Shown here in pieces: positions 5,782-6,464 of a stretch of DNA of 6,464 nucleotides. The notes under the pieces were generated by a model. That model was not told the origin of the DNA and searched no databases. It saw nothing but the letters and a program-made list of their open reading frames with translations. Source of the DNA: Candidatus Hydrogenedentota bacterium (GTDB lineage Bacteria > Hydrogenedentota > Hydrogenedentia > Hydrogenedentales > SLHB01); assembly GCA_007130675.1 (NCBI GenBank), contig SLSB01000369.1, positions 1 to 6,464 on the forward strand, given 5' to 3'. Each line of letters starts with the position of its first letter. The first letter of the stretch is position 1. A program made the translations under genes and the position numbers.

Positions 5782-5845
5782 GGGCTCGCCCGGAGACACA
5801 GCACACGCCGGAGGGAAGCGGGCCGCGAAAATGGGGGGACGCGCG

Positions 5846-6464
5846 ATGAAGGCATTCGATCCGTTTCTCGACGGCTACTGCAACGTGCACCTCCAGCTCT
5901 ACGAACATCTGCGCGACCGTAACCTCAACGCGGTCTGGAACCACATCCGCGAGAAGGAAGCCCTCACCACGGCCGATGAGGTGCTCGAACGTGCCCAACG
6001 CATCCGCCAGACGTTCATCGACGCACTCGGAGGAATTCCCGATACCGATGCGCCGCTCAATCCCGTCTCGCGCGGCATGGTGCGCCGCGAGGGCTATGTC
6101 ATCGAGAAGGTGGTTTTCGAGAGCCAGCCGGGGGTATACGTGCCGTCCTTATTGCATCTGCCCGGCAAGCTGGCCGAACCGGCACCTGCAATACTGTTTC
6201 TGTGCGGCCACGCCCGCGAGGCCAAAGCGTACCCCGATTACCAGCGCGTATGCCACGACCTCGCCATCAACGGGTTCGTGGTCCTGGCGATCGACCCGAC
6301 CGGCCAAGGCGAACGCGTGAGCCATCTCGATCCGCGCACGGGCGCCATGGCCATCCCGTGGGGCACCGCCGAACATTCGTATCAAGGCCTGCAATGCATC
6401 CTCACGGGCACCAGCATTGCGCGCTATTTTCTCTTCGACGCCATGCGCGCGCTCGACTATCTCG
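5846..6464 (+). CDS. Acetyl-xylan-esterase-like alpha/beta hydrolase (3' end beyond window)
   Basis: The reading frame stays open from the ATG at 5846 to the window edge, giving 206 complete codons of the N-terminal part. Residues 1-75 are a helical lead-in without a signal peptide. GYVIEKVVFESQPGVYVPSL (83-102) and the strand PAILFLCGHAREAK (114-127) followed by GFVVLAIDPTGQGER (143-157) are the first core strands of the alpha/beta hydrolase fold, in the style of the AXE1/abhydrolase_7 group. GH at 121-122 sits in the oxyanion-hole position, and DPTGQGER is a family hallmark. The nucleophile elbow, acid and histidine would lie beyond 6464, so activity cannot be judged. The likely substrate is an ester-substituted carbohydrate (inference). 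The ATG at 5846 is preferred to the in-frame ATG at 5831 because the G-run plus A at 5833-5839 makes an SD 6 bases before it, whereas the GGAGGG at 5810-5815 is too far from 5831. Confidence 0.82.
   Translation, partial: MKAFDPFLDGYCNVHLQLYEHLRDRNLNAVWNHIREKEALTTADEVLERAQRIRQTFIDALGGIPDTDAPLNPVSRGMVRREGYVIEKVVFESQPGVYVPSLLHLPGKLAEPAPAILFLCGHAREAKAYPDYQRVCHDLAINGFVVLAIDPTGQGERVSHLDPRTGAMAIPWGTAEHSYQGLQCILTGTSIARYFLFDAMRALDYL

Noticed and set aside
5831..5845. Earlier in-frame ATG for the esterase gene
   Set aside because: The nearest SD-like GGAGGG lies 15 bases upstream, whereas the ATG at 5846 has a G-rich SD at the right distance.

Overview
The window is GC-rich chromosomal DNA (a sample stretch at 4561-4620 is about 67% G+C). 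It most likely comes from a free-living, polysaccharide-degrading bacterium of the Planctomycetota, Lentisphaerota or Candidatus Hydrogenedentota type. This placement is inferred from protein families only: a LamG plus beta-propeller plus hydrazine-synthase-alpha-like dihaem protein, a cysteine-poor Trm112 variant, a secreted parallel beta-helix protein and a large AXE/abhydrolase_7-type esterase. No rRNA or marker gene is present to settle it.

Layout. Positions 1-215 carry no convincing gene. They hold a 14-bp perfect inverted repeat spanning 12-115, then a promoter with operator-like symmetry. Positions 216-749 encode a compact type II toxin-antitoxin operon of the DinJ-YafQ (RelB/RelE superfamily) kind. 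The toxin starts at a GTG only three bases after the antitoxin stop and lies in the same reading frame. This part is visibly lower in G+C than the rest (43-47% in sampled 60-base lines), which fits horizontal acquisition. Positions 750-884 are a convergent intergenic stretch with a compound hairpin, a GTGCC/GGCAC palindrome and a near-perfect 17-bp direct repeat.

Positions 885-4127 (minus strand) encode one 1080-residue exported protein: signal peptide, LamG-like domain, helical linker, TolB/WD40-like beta-propeller, HZS_alpha-like domain with a CxxCH, and a C-terminal cytochrome c domain with a second CxxCH. It is transcribed divergently from a 358-residue secreted right-handed beta-helix protein (4353-5429). 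The 225-bp divergent region has a good sigma70-like promoter for the minus-strand gene and nested inverted repeats over its -35 element, which suggests regulated and possibly shared control.

Positions 5524-5781 encode an 85-residue Trm112-family protein that has lost nearly all of the family's zinc-binding cysteines. It has its own SD and a plausible promoter. It is followed after 64 bases by the 5' part of an acetyl-xylan-esterase-like alpha/beta hydrolase that runs off the window at 6464.

Read together, the right-hand two thirds look like a carbohydrate-scavenging and envelope redox neighbourhood, with a mobile toxin-antitoxin module on its left edge. No complete undescribed defence or mobile system is evident. 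The most unusual items are the large dihaem HZS-alpha-like protein paired divergently with a beta-helix protein, the same-frame toxin-antitoxin junction, the inverted repeat upstream of it, and the zinc-ligand-poor Trm112.
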